Shown here: positions 37,076 through 46,296 of the stretch, piece by piece
How positions within the stretch are numbered: position 1 is the stretch's first letter
Layout of the letters: every line of letters begins with the position of its first letter
From: Streptomonospora alba
GTDB lineage: Bacteria; Actinomycetota; Actinomycetes; Streptosporangiales; Streptosporangiaceae
Assembly (NCBI RefSeq): GCF_000826685.1
Contig: NZ_JROO01000043.1
Coordinates: 1 to 63,854, forward strand
Reading direction: 5' to 3'
Length of the DNA: 63,854 nucleotides
Program-made: the position numbers and the translations under genes
Notes under the pieces: generated by a model
What the model was told of the DNA's origin: nothing
Database searches by the model: none
Seen by the model: only the letters and a program-made list of their open reading frames with translations

Positions 37076-38572
37076 GTGGAAGCGATAGACCCCGCCTACG
37101 GCACCGTGCCGCTGCTGCTCATCGCAGCGGGCGCGATCGCCGCGCTGCTGATACTCGTGATCTGGGTGCGGCTGCACGCCTTCGTCGCGCTCACCCTGGT
37201 CAGCCTCGGCGTCGCGCTGGCGACCCGCATCCCGCTGGACCAGATCGTGCCCACCATGCTCGACGGATTCGGCGGCACCCTCGCGAGCGTCGGACTACTG
37301 GTCGGCCTGGGCGTGATGATCGGCCGGCTCCTGGAGATCACCGGCGGAGCCGGGGTGCTCGCCCAGGCGCTGATCAGCGCCTTCGGAGAGCGACGCGCGC
37401 CCCTCGCATTGGGCGTGGCCTCCCTGATCTTCGGCTTCCCGATCTTCTTCGACGCCGGACTGATCGTCATGCTGCCGATCGTCTTCAGCGTCGCCCGCCG
37501 CCTCGGCGGCTCCGTGCTGCTCTACGCGCTGCCCACAGCGGGCGCCTTCGCCGTGATGCACGCCTTCGTGCCGCCCCACCCCGGCCCCGTGGCCGCCGCC
37601 GACCAGATCGCCGCCGACATGGGCGTCACGCTGATCGTCGGCCTGGTCCTGGCCGTGCCCACCTGGTACATCGCCAGCTACCTCTACTCCCTCTACGCCG
37701 GCAAGCGCATCTACCTGCCGGCACCCGCCGAGTTCGGCAACGCCGACCCCGCCGACCCCGCCGAGGCGGATTCGGGTTCGGGCTCCTCGGCCTCCTCCGG
37801 CTCCTCCGGGCTCCCTGCCGAGGGCACCGCCACCACGGCGACCGCGAGCACGACGCGCACCAGCGCGGAGCGGGTCCCCGACGACGCGCCGCGCCTGGCC
37901 ACGGTGCTGGGCATCCTGCTGCTGCCCATGCTGCTGATCTTCGCCAACACCGGCATGACCACCCTGACCACCACCGGTGCCCTGCCCGAGGACGCCACCT
38001 GGGTGCAGGCGCTGATCCTCATCGGCCAGACCCCCGTCGCACTGCTGATCACCACCCTGGTGGCCATGCCTGTGCTGGGCCGGGGCCGGTTCACCCGCCG
38101 GCGCGTCGAGCAGATCGTCAACGGCGCGCTGGGGCCGGTCTGCGCGATCATCCTCATCACCGGCGCCGGCGGCATGTTCGGCGGCGTCCTGCAGGCCAGC
38201 GGCATCGGCGAGGCGCTGGCCTCCAGCCTGGAGTCCACCGGCATGCCGGTGATCCTGGCCGCGTTCGTCATCGCGACGTGCCTGCGCGTCGCCCAGGGCT
38301 CGGCGACGGTCGCGCTGACCACCACGGCGGCGCTGGTGGCACCGCTCATCGCCGCCTCGCCGGACCTGAGCACCATCGACCTGTCGCTGATCGTCGTGGC
38401 GATCGCCTGCGGCTCCACGGTGCTGTCCCACGTCAACGACTCCGGGTTCTGGCTGGTCGGCCGCTTCCTGGGCATGGACGTCAAGACCACGCTGCGCACC
38501 TGGACGGTGATGGAGACGCTGATCGGCACGGTCGGATTCGTGCTGGCGGCGCTGCTGAGCCTGGTGCTGTAG
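37076..38572 (+). CDS. gntP: Gluconate:H+ symporter, GntP family
   Basis: A 498-residue membrane transporter with about 12-14 hydrophobic segments. Family features include the N-terminal LVSLGVALATRIPL, FGFPIFFDAGLIVMLPI, HAFVPPHPGPVAAAD and the C-terminal STVLSHVNDSGFWLVGRFLG. A Ser/Gly/Ala-rich cytoplasmic loop (about 223-260) is longer than usual. It takes up gluconate or a related aldonate. GTG 37076 is preceded by GGAGGA. The kinase and repressor for the same pathway lie just downstream. Confidence 0.92.
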   Translation: MEAIDPAYGTVPLLLIAAGAIAALLILVIWVRLHAFVALTLVSLGVALATRIPLDQIVPTMLDGFGGTLASVGLLVGLGVMIGRLLEITGGAGVLAQALISAFGERRAPLALGVASLIFGFPIFFDAGLIVMLPIVFSVARRLGGSVLLYALPTAGAFAVMHAFVPPHPGPVAAADQIAADMGVTLIVGLVLAVPTWYIASYLYSLYAGKRIYLPAPAEFGNADPADPAEADSGSGSSASSGSSGLPAEGTATTATASTTRTSAERVPDDAPRLATVLGILLLPMLLIFANTGMTTLTTTGALPEDATWVQALILIGQTPVALLITTLVAMPVLGRGRFTRRRVEQIVNGALGPVCAIILITGAGGMFGGVLQASGIGEALASSLESTGMPVILAAFVIATCLRVAQGSATVALTTTAALVAPLIAASPDLSTIDLSLIVVAIACGSTVLSHVNDSGFWLVGRFLGMDVKTTLRTWTVMETLIGTVGFVLAALLSLVL

Positions 38573-38604
38573 GGACGCCGGCGCCCTGGAGGACGCGGTC
38601 GCGC

Positions 38605-39324
38605 TCAGCCGCCGCCGGCGGTCTCCTCGTCCTCCAGGGCGGCCACCACCTCGTCGACGATCGCGCGCATGGCGGCCCGGGCCACATCGGCCAGGCCGCC
38701 GCTGATCGCCTCGGCGACGTGGGTGTGCAGGTTCAGGGCCTCGGGGCGGGGCTGCCTGGGCATCAGGTGGTATTCGGTGCGTCCGGTGAGGACCTCCGAG
38801 ACCACGCCCGTCAATCCCGCGAACATCTCGTTGCCCGACATCTGCAGGATGCGCCGGTGGAACTCGACGTCCAGGCGCAGGAAGGCCTCCAGGTCGCCGC
38901 TGCGCCCGGTGGCGACCATGCGCCCGTTGAGCTCGGTCAGGCTCGACCGCTCCTCCGGCGAGCCGCGGCGGGCGGCGAAAGCGGCCGCGGGGGGCTCGAC
39001 GGCGGCGCGCAACTCGGTCAGCGAGCGCAGCTGGTCGATGCGCCGCGGTCCGGCCAGCCGCCACCGGATCAACTGGGGGTCGTAGACGCTCCACTCCTCG
39101 GGCGGGCGCACCGTCACGCCCGTGCGCGGACGGCTGACCACCAGGCGCATGGACTCCAACACGCGCACGGCTTCGCGGGCCACCGTCCGCGACACCCCGA
39201 AGCGGTTGGCCAGCCGGTCCAGGGTAAGAACGGATCCGGGCTCGTACTCGCCCGCGGCGATCGCGGGCCCCACCTCCGCGAGGACGCGGTTGTGCAGGGT
39301 CCGGTGATCGGGGGCGGCGCTCAT
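38605..39324 (-). CDS. gntR: GntR-family (FadR subfamily) gluconate regulator
   Basis: A 239-residue FCD-type regulator. The winged HTH (LTLDRLANRFGVSRTVAREAVRVLE, shown in part) is followed by the all-helical metal-binding effector domain (RAAVEPPAAAFAA, FLRLDVEFHRRILQMSGN). It is divergent from gntK and convergent with gntP. TNGTNNNACNA-type sites lie in front of both target genes (37000-37012 and 39383-39393), consistent with a local repressor released by gluconate or its phosphate. ATG 39324 is preceded by AAGGAGA. Confidence 0.9.
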   Translation of the reverse strand: MSAAPDHRTLHNRVLAEVGPAIAAGEYEPGSVLTLDRLANRFGVSRTVAREAVRVLESMRLVVSRPRTGVTVRPPEEWSVYDPQLIRWRLAGPRRIDQLRSLTELRAAVEPPAAAFAARRGSPEERSSLTELNGRMVATGRSGDLEAFLRLDVEFHRRILQMSGNEMFAGLTGVVSEVLTGRTEYHLMPRQPRPEALNLHTHVAEAISGGLADVARAAMRAIVDEVVAALEDEETAGGG

Positions 39325-39382
39325 CTGTCTCCTTCGACCTGCCCGGCGGCGGGCCCCGGCCCGACGCACAGCGAAGCTTCAT

Positions 39383-39393
39383 TGGTAACACTA
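39383..39393. promoter_or_regulatory. GntR-type operator between gntR and gntK
   Basis: TGGTAACACTA fits TNGTNNNACNA and is 50 bases before the gntK ATG and 58 bases before the gntR ATG, able to control both. Confidence 0.5.
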
Positions 39394-39442
39394 TTAGGGC
39401 GCGCACTGGGCGCGTTCACAGATCCGAACACGGGAGCAAGGA

Positions 39443-39979
39443 ATGGCACACGGCACGCACTTCGTCGTCATGGGCGTCTCCGGCACGGGCAAGAGCACCG
39501 TGGCCGAGCCCGTGGCCGAGCGCCTGGGACTGGCCTTCGCCGAAGCCGACGACTTCCACCCGGAGTCCAACGTCGCCAAGATGTCGGCCGGTACCGCGCT
39601 CACCGACGAGGACCGCCGGCCGTGGCTGGAGGCGCTCGCGGCGTGGATCACCGAGTACGACCGGCGCGGCGAGTCGACGATCATGGCCTGCTCGGCGCTG
39701 AAGCGGGCCTACCGCGACACCCTGCGCGCCGCGGCACCCGACGTCCGCTTCCTGCACCTGGACACGACCATCGAGGTCATCGCGGCGCGGCTGCGCGAAC
39801 GCAAGGGCCACTTCATGCCCGAGACGCTGCTGCGCTCCCAGAAGGCCACCCTGGAGCCCTTGGCCGACGACGAACCGGGCGCCACGCTCGACATCACCCC
39901 TCCCGCGGAGGAGGTCATCGAGCGCGCCGCCCGGATCGTGGCCGCCGCTGTGGGCTCCGAACCCGGTTCGCGAGACTGA
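39443..39979 (+). CDS. gntK: Gluconokinase
   Basis: A 178-residue P-loop kinase converting gluconate to 6-phosphogluconate. The Walker A motif is GVSGTGKST (about 11-19); EADDFHPESNVAKMSAGTAL and CSALKRAYRDTLR are typical GntK segments, as are GHFMPETLLRSQ and the terminal LEPL. A GGAGCAAGG element precedes the ATG. It supplies 6-phosphogluconate to the pentose phosphate pathway. Confidence 0.95.
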   Translation: MAHGTHFVVMGVSGTGKSTVAEPVAERLGLAFAEADDFHPESNVAKMSAGTALTDEDRRPWLEALAAWITEYDRRGESTIMACSALKRAYRDTLRAAAPDVRFLHLDTTIEVIAARLRERKGHFMPETLLRSQKATLEPLADDEPGATLDITPPAEEVIERAARIVAAAVGSEPGSRD

Positions 39980-40005
39980 GTCGGCGGCGCGGGACGTGAT
40001 CGGTG

Positions 40006-40884
40006 TCAGCTGCCGGCGGTTTCCATGTGGCCCATGCGGATCGAGACCTCCATGGCGGCCTTGCAGACCGCCTCGCCGATGGCGGGAAGCTTGTCCTGCT
40101 CCATCCGGTAGGAGGGGCCGGAGGCGCTGAGGGCTGCGATGACCTCACCGGTGAGCCCGCGGATCGGCGCGGCGACCGCGTTGAGGCCCACCTCCAGCTC
40201 CTCCAGGGCCGTGGCGAAACCCCGTTCCCGGATCTCGTCGATCTCGACCTGAAGGCTGTCGGCGTCGGTGATGGTGTGCGGTGTGAGCTGCTCCAGGTGC
40301 CCACGCAGCACCCGACGCTGGTCGGGCAGCCGCATGTGGGCCAGCAGTGCTTTGCCGGTGGAGGTCGTATGCAGGGGGTTCTGCCTGCCGACCCAGTTCT
40401 GGCTCACGATCGCCGATGCCCCGCGGACCTGGTCGATGTTGACGACCATGTCCCCGCTGGGTATGGCGATGTTCACCGTCTCTCCGAGATCGGCGGCCAG
40501 GTCCTCGCAGACGCGTCGGCTCTGCTGGGTCAGATCCAGCCCGGCCGCCATGGTCCCGGCGAGCCGGATTATGCCGAACCCGAGCTGGTACTTGCCCCGC
40601 AGCCCGGGCTGCTCCACGAGTCCGCGCCGCTCCAGGGCTCCGACGAGCCGGAACGCCGTGGACTTGTGCACGCCCAGCTCGGCCGCGATCTCGGTTACCC
40701 CGGCCTCACCGTGCTGAGCGAGTATCTCCAGAACAGTGATCGCCCTGTCGACCGACTGGACGGGCGCGCCGTTGCTACCCGATCCCGACTTGGTCGACTC
40801 CGCTTCACCGCCCGACCCCCGCTCGACCCGGTCCGGGCCAAGGGTGCTTTGACTCTTTCCTGCGCGGTGGTCGTTGGAAGCCAT
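40006..40884 (-). CDS. IclR-family regulator
   Basis: A 292-residue IclR-type protein. A disordered acidic/serine-rich N-terminus (about 1-40) precedes the winged HTH (VTEIAAELGVHKSTAFRLVG) and the IclR effector domain (STGKALLAHM, GFATALEELEVGLNAVAAPI, SGPSYRM). A perfect palindrome covers its start region, suggesting autoregulation. The neighbouring gluconate genes have their own GntR, so the target is unknown. The ATG at 40884 lacks an evident ribosome-binding site; the mRNA may be nearly leaderless. Confidence 0.88.
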   Translation of the reverse strand: MASNDHRAGKSQSTLGPDRVERGSGGEAESTKSGSGSNGAPVQSVDRAITVLEILAQHGEAGVTEIAAELGVHKSTAFRLVGALERRGLVEQPGLRGKYQLGFGIIRLAGTMAAGLDLTQQSRRVCEDLAADLGETVNIAIPSGDMVVNIDQVRGASAIVSQNWVGRQNPLHTTSTGKALLAHMRLPDQRRVLRGHLEQLTPHTITDADSLQVEIDEIRERGFATALEELEVGLNAVAAPIRGLTGEVIAALSASGPSYRMEQDKLPAIGEAVCKAAMEVSIRMGHMETAGS

Positions 40885-41373
40885 GGAGACCACGATAGTG
40901 GTCAAACCTGGACAGACCCTGGACACGCCCGACCGACCGGATGTTTTTGCAGGTCAGGACTCTACTCACGGGTCAACTGAGAACCCGGGCGTAGCGGCTG
41001 ACCCGCCCAGCGCGCCGAGGTGCACCGACCGCTTCGGCCACGCCCGCCGCTCCCGGCCCGCGGGGTCGCGGGCGCCCGGTCCCCGCGTCGCACGGGTGTG
41101 TTCGACGGGTCCCTCCGCAGCGATCGGCACCCGCCCCCGACCCGGCGGCGTGACGCGCGACGGGCTTCTCGGCGCGGGGCGCTGCGGTAGGGACGCCTTT
41201 ACTCCTACTCCCCTACTCCCCTCCTCGGCGGCTTCGCCGGTATCGCCCGGCGCCAGCGGCTTCGCCATAGTGCCTGGCGAAGCCTCCGGAGGACGTCGCG
41301 AGGGTGAGCCCGCCCGTCACCCGCCACCGCCCTCAGCGGCCGCGCAGCAGCCCAGCGGCCGATCGAACGCGCC
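40885..41373. other. Intergenic, 489 bp
   Basis: Apart from the palindrome at 40888-40903, no gene or signal is recognised. A short C-rich run of tactcc-like repeats occurs near 41202-41222. Confidence 0.5.
40888..40903. promoter_or_regulatory. Palindrome at the IclR gene start
   Basis: GACCAC-GATA-GTGGTC, perfect 6-bp arms, three bases upstream of the IclR ATG. This is a probable autoregulatory operator. Confidence 0.5.
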
Positions 41374-41955
41374 TTACGCCCAGGCACCCTCGGAGCCGTC
41401 GCCGGCTCCGCCCGAGGACCTGGCCGCGTCGGCCCGGGCAGTGAGTCGGTCCAGAACCCGCTCCAGCAGGCGCGGGTCGGGCTGGGGCAGCCCGGCGATC
41501 GCCGAGAGGTACAGGCCGTCGCCGACCAGGCGGATGGTCTCGGCCAGCACCGGATCGCCCAGCTCCTCGTGCAGCAGCCGGGACCACTGCTCGAACATCC
41601 GCCCGATCAGTTCCGCGGCCTCCGGAGGGACTCCTTCTTTGCTGCGCAGCGCGGCGATGACGGACCAGTAGAGCTCGGCCTCCGCCACCGTCCCGGGCAC
41701 GGAGGTGCGCAGGAAGAACCGCGCGACCCCCTCCGGGCTGTCGCGCGCTGCGGCGAACTCCTGCTCGGCGCGCTCCGCCAGCCGCCGAACCAGCCCGGTC
41801 ATCATGGCGCCCTTGCTCGGGAAGTGGTAAAGCAGCCCGCCCTTGGACACCCCCGCCGCGGCGGCCACCGACTCCAGCGTCACCGCCGAAGGGCCCCGCT
41901 CGATCAGGACGCCTTCGAGCGCGTCGAGGATGCGGTCCCGCGTCGTCGAACTCAC
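41374..41955 (-). CDS. TetR-family repressor of the adjacent exporter
   Basis: A 193-residue TetR protein with HTH VTLESVAAAAGVSKGGLLYH and a C-terminal domain of the QacR/TetR_C_37-like kind (RLAERAEQEFAAARDSPEGV). It is divergent from a 14-helix MFS exporter, with a long perfect palindrome in the 95-base shared region, the classical layout for a drug-responsive repressor. Confidence 0.88.
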   Translation of the reverse strand: MSSTTRDRILDALEGVLIERGPSAVTLESVAAAAGVSKGGLLYHFPSKGAMMTGLVRRLAERAEQEFAAARDSPEGVARFFLRTSVPGTVAEAELYWSVIAALRSKEGVPPEAAELIGRMFEQWSRLLHEELGDPVLAETIRLVGDGLYLSAIAGLPQPDPRLLERVLDRLTARADAARSSGGAGDGSEGAWA

Positions 41956-41980
41956 ACCCCGACTGTACTGCGGGCGCGGT

Positions 41981-42004
41981 ACTGTACCGTCTGGACGGTA
42001 CAGT
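41981..42004. promoter_or_regulatory. TetR operator, 24-bp palindrome
   Basis: Perfect 11-bp arms ACTGTACCGTC (41981-41991) and GACGGTACAGT (41994-42004) around TG. It is centred between the divergent TetR and MFS genes and would block both promoters when bound. Confidence 0.75.
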
Positions 42005-42050
42005 CGATGGGTGCGGCGACGGCAGGCGACCGCGGAAAGCCGAGGAAGTC

Positions 42051-43616
42051 ATGGCAACCGCCGACCGGACCGACCCGGTATGCGGCGCCCCCGCCGACAG
42101 CGGGCGGCCGCGCGACTGGGCCGCCCTGGCCGTACTGGTCCTGCCCGTGCTGCTCATATCGGTGGACATGACGGTGCTCGGCTTCGCCGTCCCCTACCTC
42201 AGCGCCGACCTCTCCCCCGGCTCCGCACAGCTGCTGTGGATCGTCGACGTCTACTCGTTCGTGCTGGCCGGACTGCTGGTCACCATGGGTTCCCTGGGCG
42301 ATCGCATCGGCCGCCGGCGGCTCCTGCTGGCCGGCTCCGCCGGATTCGGCGCCGCCTCGCTCCTGGCCGCCTACGCCCCCACCGCCGAAGTGCTCATCGC
42401 CGCACGCGCCCTGCTGGGCGTGGCCGGCGCCACGCTGATGCCCTCCACGCTGTCGCTCCTGCGCAGCATCTTCACCGACGAGCGCCGCCGCCTGCTCGCC
42501 GTCGCCGTATGGGCCTCGGGCTTCTCCGCGGGATCGGCGCTCGGTCCGATCGTGGGCGGATGGCTGCTGGAGCGCTTTCACTGGGGTGCGATCTTCCTGA
42601 TCAACCTGCCGGTGACGGGGCTGATCGTGCTCGCCGCCCCGCTGCTGGTCCCCGAATCGCGCAACCCCGGTGCGGCGCGCCTGGACGTGCCCAGTGCGCT
42701 GCTGTCGCTGGGCACCGTGCTGCCCGCCGTCTACGGGATCAAGGACCTAGCGGAGCACGGCTGGTCCGCCCCGGCCGGGCTCGCGATCGCCGCGGGGCCG
42801 GTGCTCGGCGCCGTTTTCGTTCGCCGCCAGCTGCACCTGCCCGATCCGATGATCGACGTGCGGCTTTTCGCGGTACGCCGGTTCAGCGCGGCGGTGGGCA
42901 CCAACCTGATGCTCGTCTTCGCCATCGCCTCCTCCCTCTTCGCGCTGACCCAGTACCTGCAGCTCGTCGAAGGCCTCAGCCCGATCCGTGCGGGCCTGGC
43001 GCTGGTTCCCGGGCTTGTGCTCTCGGTGGCGGCGAGCTTCGCCGCTGTGTCGCTCTCGCGGCGGCGGAGCCCGGCGACGGTGGTGGTCTGCGGACTCGCC
43101 TTGATCGCCGCCGGGTTCGTCCTGACGGCCATGGTGCCCGGCCGCGACGGCGCGCTCCTGGTGGCGGTGGCGTTCGCCCTGCTCGGCACCGGGATGGGGC
43201 TCGCCGAGACGCTGACCAACAGCGTGGTGCTCACCGCTGCCCCGCCGCAGCGGGCGGGTGCCGCATCGGCGATCTCCGAAACCGCCTACGAGCTGGGCGG
43301 CGCGCTGGGCGTGGCTCTGCTGGGCAGCGTACTCACCGCCATCTACCGGCATCGGCTGGGCGAGGTGGCCGGTGTCCCCGAGGGGGCGATGGCCGAAGCC
43401 GCCGAGACGCTGGGCGCAGCGGCGGCCGCCGCCGAAGGGCTCGGCCCCGGCGCCGCCCAGGCACTGATGGGGGCCGCCCGCGAGGCGTTCACCGACGGCG
43501 TGCGGCTGACCGGCGCGCTCGCGGCCGCCGTGGTCGTCGCGGCGGCGGTGTTCGCCGGCTCGCTGCTGCGCGAGCGCGGCTCGGCGTCCGCAGAGCGCGC
43601 GCCGCGAAACCGCTGA
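42051..43616 (+). CDS. MFS drug exporter, DHA2 (14-TM) family
   Basis: A 521-residue proton-coupled efflux protein with about 14 hydrophobic spans. Motif A is GSLGDRIGRRRLLL (about 82-95), the motif-D1-like LLISVDMTVLGFAVPYLSAD lies at the first helix, and motif C is GPIVGGWLLERF. It likely expels amphipathic drugs or a natural product and is controlled by the divergent TetR through the palindrome at 41981-42004. Confidence 0.9.
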   Translation: MATADRTDPVCGAPADSGRPRDWAALAVLVLPVLLISVDMTVLGFAVPYLSADLSPGSAQLLWIVDVYSFVLAGLLVTMGSLGDRIGRRRLLLAGSAGFGAASLLAAYAPTAEVLIAARALLGVAGATLMPSTLSLLRSIFTDERRRLLAVAVWASGFSAGSALGPIVGGWLLERFHWGAIFLINLPVTGLIVLAAPLLVPESRNPGAARLDVPSALLSLGTVLPAVYGIKDLAEHGWSAPAGLAIAAGPVLGAVFVRRQLHLPDPMIDVRLFAVRRFSAAVGTNLMLVFAIASSLFALTQYLQLVEGLSPIRAGLALVPGLVLSVAASFAAVSLSRRRSPATVVVCGLALIAAGFVLTAMVPGRDGALLVAVAFALLGTGMGLAETLTNSVVLTAAPPQRAGAASAISETAYELGGALGVALLGSVLTAIYRHRLGEVAGVPEGAMAEAAETLGAAAAAAEGLGPGAAQALMGAAREAFTDGVRLTGALAAAVVVAAAVFAGSLLRERGSASAERAPRNR

Positions 43617-43716
43617 GCGCCCGGACCGTCGGTGAGAGCCGGACGAGCGGCAGGGCGACCGAGTCCGATCCGGGCGCATCGCGGCGGGCGCGCGCGGACC
43701 GCGACACCGGGTGGAG

Positions 43717-44685
43717 TCAGCCGCGACTGGAGGCCCGCGGCTCAGGCACCAGGCCTCCGGTGCGGCTCATGCCGGGCAGCGCCGCGTCCAGCTCCCGCTG
43801 CAGCGGGACGGTGCGGGCGAAGGCCGACAGCTCGGCGGCCAGCACGGGCTCGGGGCGCCGCTCGGCGATCGCCAGCTCCACCCCGGTGGGCTCGGCGGGT
43901 TCGGCAAGCGGCACCGCCCGCAGCCCTTCGCCCATCCCGCCGGAGGCGAGCCATGAATGGGTGAGCACCGCGCAACCGCCACCGCGGCCGATGTGCTCGA
44001 ACAGGGCCGGCAGCGAGTCGACCTCCACCCGCACCGCCGGCTCCTCGCCGGTGGCCGCGGCCACCGTGTCGGCCACCCGCGGCCACAGCGGGTCGGGCAG
44101 CAGCCGGCACAGCGGCACGTAGGCGAGCTCGCTCCACTCCACGGCCACTCCGTCGGCGAACCGGCCACTGTCGGCGGTCAGCAGAACGGGCCGCTCCCGG
44201 TAGAGGACCGCGCGGCCGCGCGAGCGCGCCGGGTCCAGCTGCGTACGCACCGTGCCGCAGTCGAGACCGCCGCCGTCGGCCAGCCCGCGCTGGATCTCCG
44301 CAGCGGACATGCTGCGCACGCTCAGGGCCACCCGCGGGTGGCGAGCGCCGAAGCCCGCCGCCGCCTGGCCGAACACGGCGGCCGCTTCGGGCAGCACTCC
44401 CACCCGCAGCGTTCCGATATGTCCGTCGCGCACGGTTTCGACGTCGGCGGCCAGGTGATCGCGCTCGTCCAGGATCCGCATCGCCCAGCGCAGCACGCGC
44501 TCCCCTTCGGGCGTGAAGCCCTCGAAGCGGTGGCCGCGCCGCACGATCGGGACGCCCAGCTCGGACTCCAGCTTGCGGATGCCGGCGGAGAGCGCCGGCT
44601 GGGAGACGTGGCAGGCGAAGGCGGCCCGCGCGAAATGCCGCTCGCGCGCCAGGGCGACGAGGTACTCGAACTGCCGAATCAGCAT
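43717..44685 (-). CDS. LysR-family regulator
   Basis: A 322-residue LysR-type regulator. The HTH (FARAAFACHVSQPALSAGIR) is near the N-terminus, followed by RKLESELGVPIVRRG and a substrate-binding domain (LRVGVLPEAAAVFGQAA). No target gene is divergent within 450 bases, so its regulon cannot be inferred. GGGGAACGGGG precedes the ATG. Confidence 0.87.
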   Translation of the reverse strand: MLIRQFEYLVALARERHFARAAFACHVSQPALSAGIRKLESELGVPIVRRGHRFEGFTPEGERVLRWAMRILDERDHLAADVETVRDGHIGTLRVGVLPEAAAVFGQAAAGFGARHPRVALSVRSMSAAEIQRGLADGGGLDCGTVRTQLDPARSRGRAVLYRERPVLLTADSGRFADGVAVEWSELAYVPLCRLLPDPLWPRVADTVAAATGEEPAVRVEVDSLPALFEHIGRGGGCAVLTHSWLASGGMGEGLRAVPLAEPAEPTGVELAIAERRPEPVLAAELSAFARTVPLQRELDAALPGMSRTGGLVPEPRASSRG

Positions 44686-45135
44686 CCCCGTTCCCCATTC
44701 GCATGCGATGTCGACCGGGACCGGACCCAGGGGTTGTCCGGCCCCGGCGGCGGCGAGGGCACCGGGCGTCGACCGACCCCGGCGCCATACGCGCCATCGC
44801 TACCCCTCCAGCGGGAGAGGTCGAACATACATTGTGGTGCCTGGGACCACATCCGCGCCAGGGATGGGGAGAAATCACCCGACTCCGGCGGTGCGGCCAC
44901 CGGCTCGGCGGTCGGCCTGGAGCCCGCCGGCGCCCGATTCCGGCCCGGGCCGCGCACAAGCACGCCTGCGGCCCTGCGGCGAGCGCATGGCAGCACACGC
45001 CTGCGACGTGGGCAAACCGCAGCACGGCGGCGCTACGCCGCCTCCAACGGGCCCGGCCACCCGGCCGCCACGGCCGCCCCGGCCCGGCCCGGCTCGGTCA
45101 GCGGCGCATCGGGACGCAGCCCATGGCCCGAGGGC
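44686..45135. other. Intergenic, 450 bp
   Basis: No supported gene. It must contain the leftward LysR promoter near 44700-44850; nothing else is recognised. Confidence 0.5.
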
Positions 45136-45897
45136 TCACATCCCCGCGGCCCGGCCCGCGGTGCCGGTCGCCTCGCCCTCGCCGACCGCTTCCTCACCGA
45201 CCGCGTCCTCGTCAGCGCCCTCGGCGACCTGGTGGTGGTAGGCGACGCGGGTGGTCTCGGTGTGCTCGCGCATCAGGGCGGCGGCGCGCTCCTGGTCGCC
45301 GGCCTCGATCGCCGCGATGATGGCCTCGTGCTCCTCCCAGGACTCGCGGCCGCGCCGCTGCACCACGAGCCCGTGGTACCAGCGCACCCGCCGCTCCACC
45401 TGGGCGGCCAGTCCTTCAAGGACCCCGTTGCCCGCGAGCTCCACGATGCGGTGGTGCAGCGCGGCGTTGCTGTCGACCATCGCGTCGGTGTCGCCGCGCT
45501 CCAGGCCTTGGACGCCCTCGCGCCACAACTCCCACAGCCGCTGGGTGCCCTCGGAAGTCGCGGAGCCGGCGGCGAGCCGGGCGGCCTCGGTCTCCAGCAA
45601 CGAGCGCACGGCCAGCAGCTGGTCGGCCTCGCTCTCACTGGGCTGGTGCACGAACGCGCCGTAGCCCGGACGCAGATCGACCCAGCCCTCGTTGCTGAGC
45701 CGCTGCAGCGCCTCACGGACCGGCTGGCGGGAGACCCCCAGCTGCTCGGCGAGCTCGTTCTCGACGAGGTGGCGTCCGGGTGGCAGCCGCCGCCGCGTGA
45801 TCAGCTCCAACAGCGTCTCGTAGACGCTGTCGCGCAGCGGGGCGGGGCGCTGCACCGGGTTGGCCAGCACACCTTTGTCGAGATGGGACGAGGTCAT
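45136..45897 (-). CDS. GntR-family (FCD) regulator
   Basis: A 253-residue GntR protein with winged HTH (HLVENELAEQLGVSRQPVRE) and a helical FCD effector domain (DSNAALHHRIVELAGNGVLE). The last 25 residues are Gly/Glu/Ala-rich and probably disordered. The target is unknown; no metabolic gene is adjacent. Confidence 0.87.
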   Translation of the reverse strand: MTSSHLDKGVLANPVQRPAPLRDSVYETLLELITRRRLPPGRHLVENELAEQLGVSRQPVREALQRLSNEGWVDLRPGYGAFVHQPSESEADQLLAVRSLLETEAARLAAGSATSEGTQRLWELWREGVQGLERGDTDAMVDSNAALHHRIVELAGNGVLEGLAAQVERRVRWYHGLVVQRRGRESWEEHEAIIAAIEAGDQERAAALMREHTETTRVAYHHQVAEGADEDAVGEEAVGEGEATGTAGRAAGM

Positions 45898-46296
45898 GGG
45901 TCCGCGGCTTTCGTCGACTACAAGCCCTTGCGAGTAACGGGTTCTGCGGACCCGAGTCTAGGCCAGGAGCGGGTACCCGAAGCCCCGCCGAGACCCCCCG
46001 TGCTCCGGCCGCCGGGAACTCGGAGGCGGTCGCGGCACGGTGCCGTCCGGCCCGCCCCCGGTCACCGAGCCGTAGGCGGTTCCCGTTGCCCCTGCCAGCC
46101 ACAGAGCCGCTGGCGGCTTCCGCGGCGCGGCCGGACCTCCTCGAACGGCCGGACATTCCTGAGCCGACGAACCGCGGGGCGTTCGGTCCGCCGTGGACCC
46201 GCGGGGCCGGACGGTCGGCGAACCCGTCGGCCCGCGGGCGGCCACACCGGCCGGTCGACAGGCGCGCCGGCCGCACCTTCCTCGGCCGACCGCCCC
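45898..46296. other. Intergenic, 399 bp
   Basis: GC-rich sequence without a convincing gene or regulatory motif. Confidence 0.45.

Noticed and set aside
37295-39406. Minus-strand frame across gntP
   Set aside because: It covers gntP, gntR and their spacer in one unbroken frame and has no recognisable domain.
40966-41268. 100-residue minus-strand frame upstream of the IclR gene
   Set aside because: Pro/Arg/Gly-rich, no ribosome-binding site, no family; considered non-coding.
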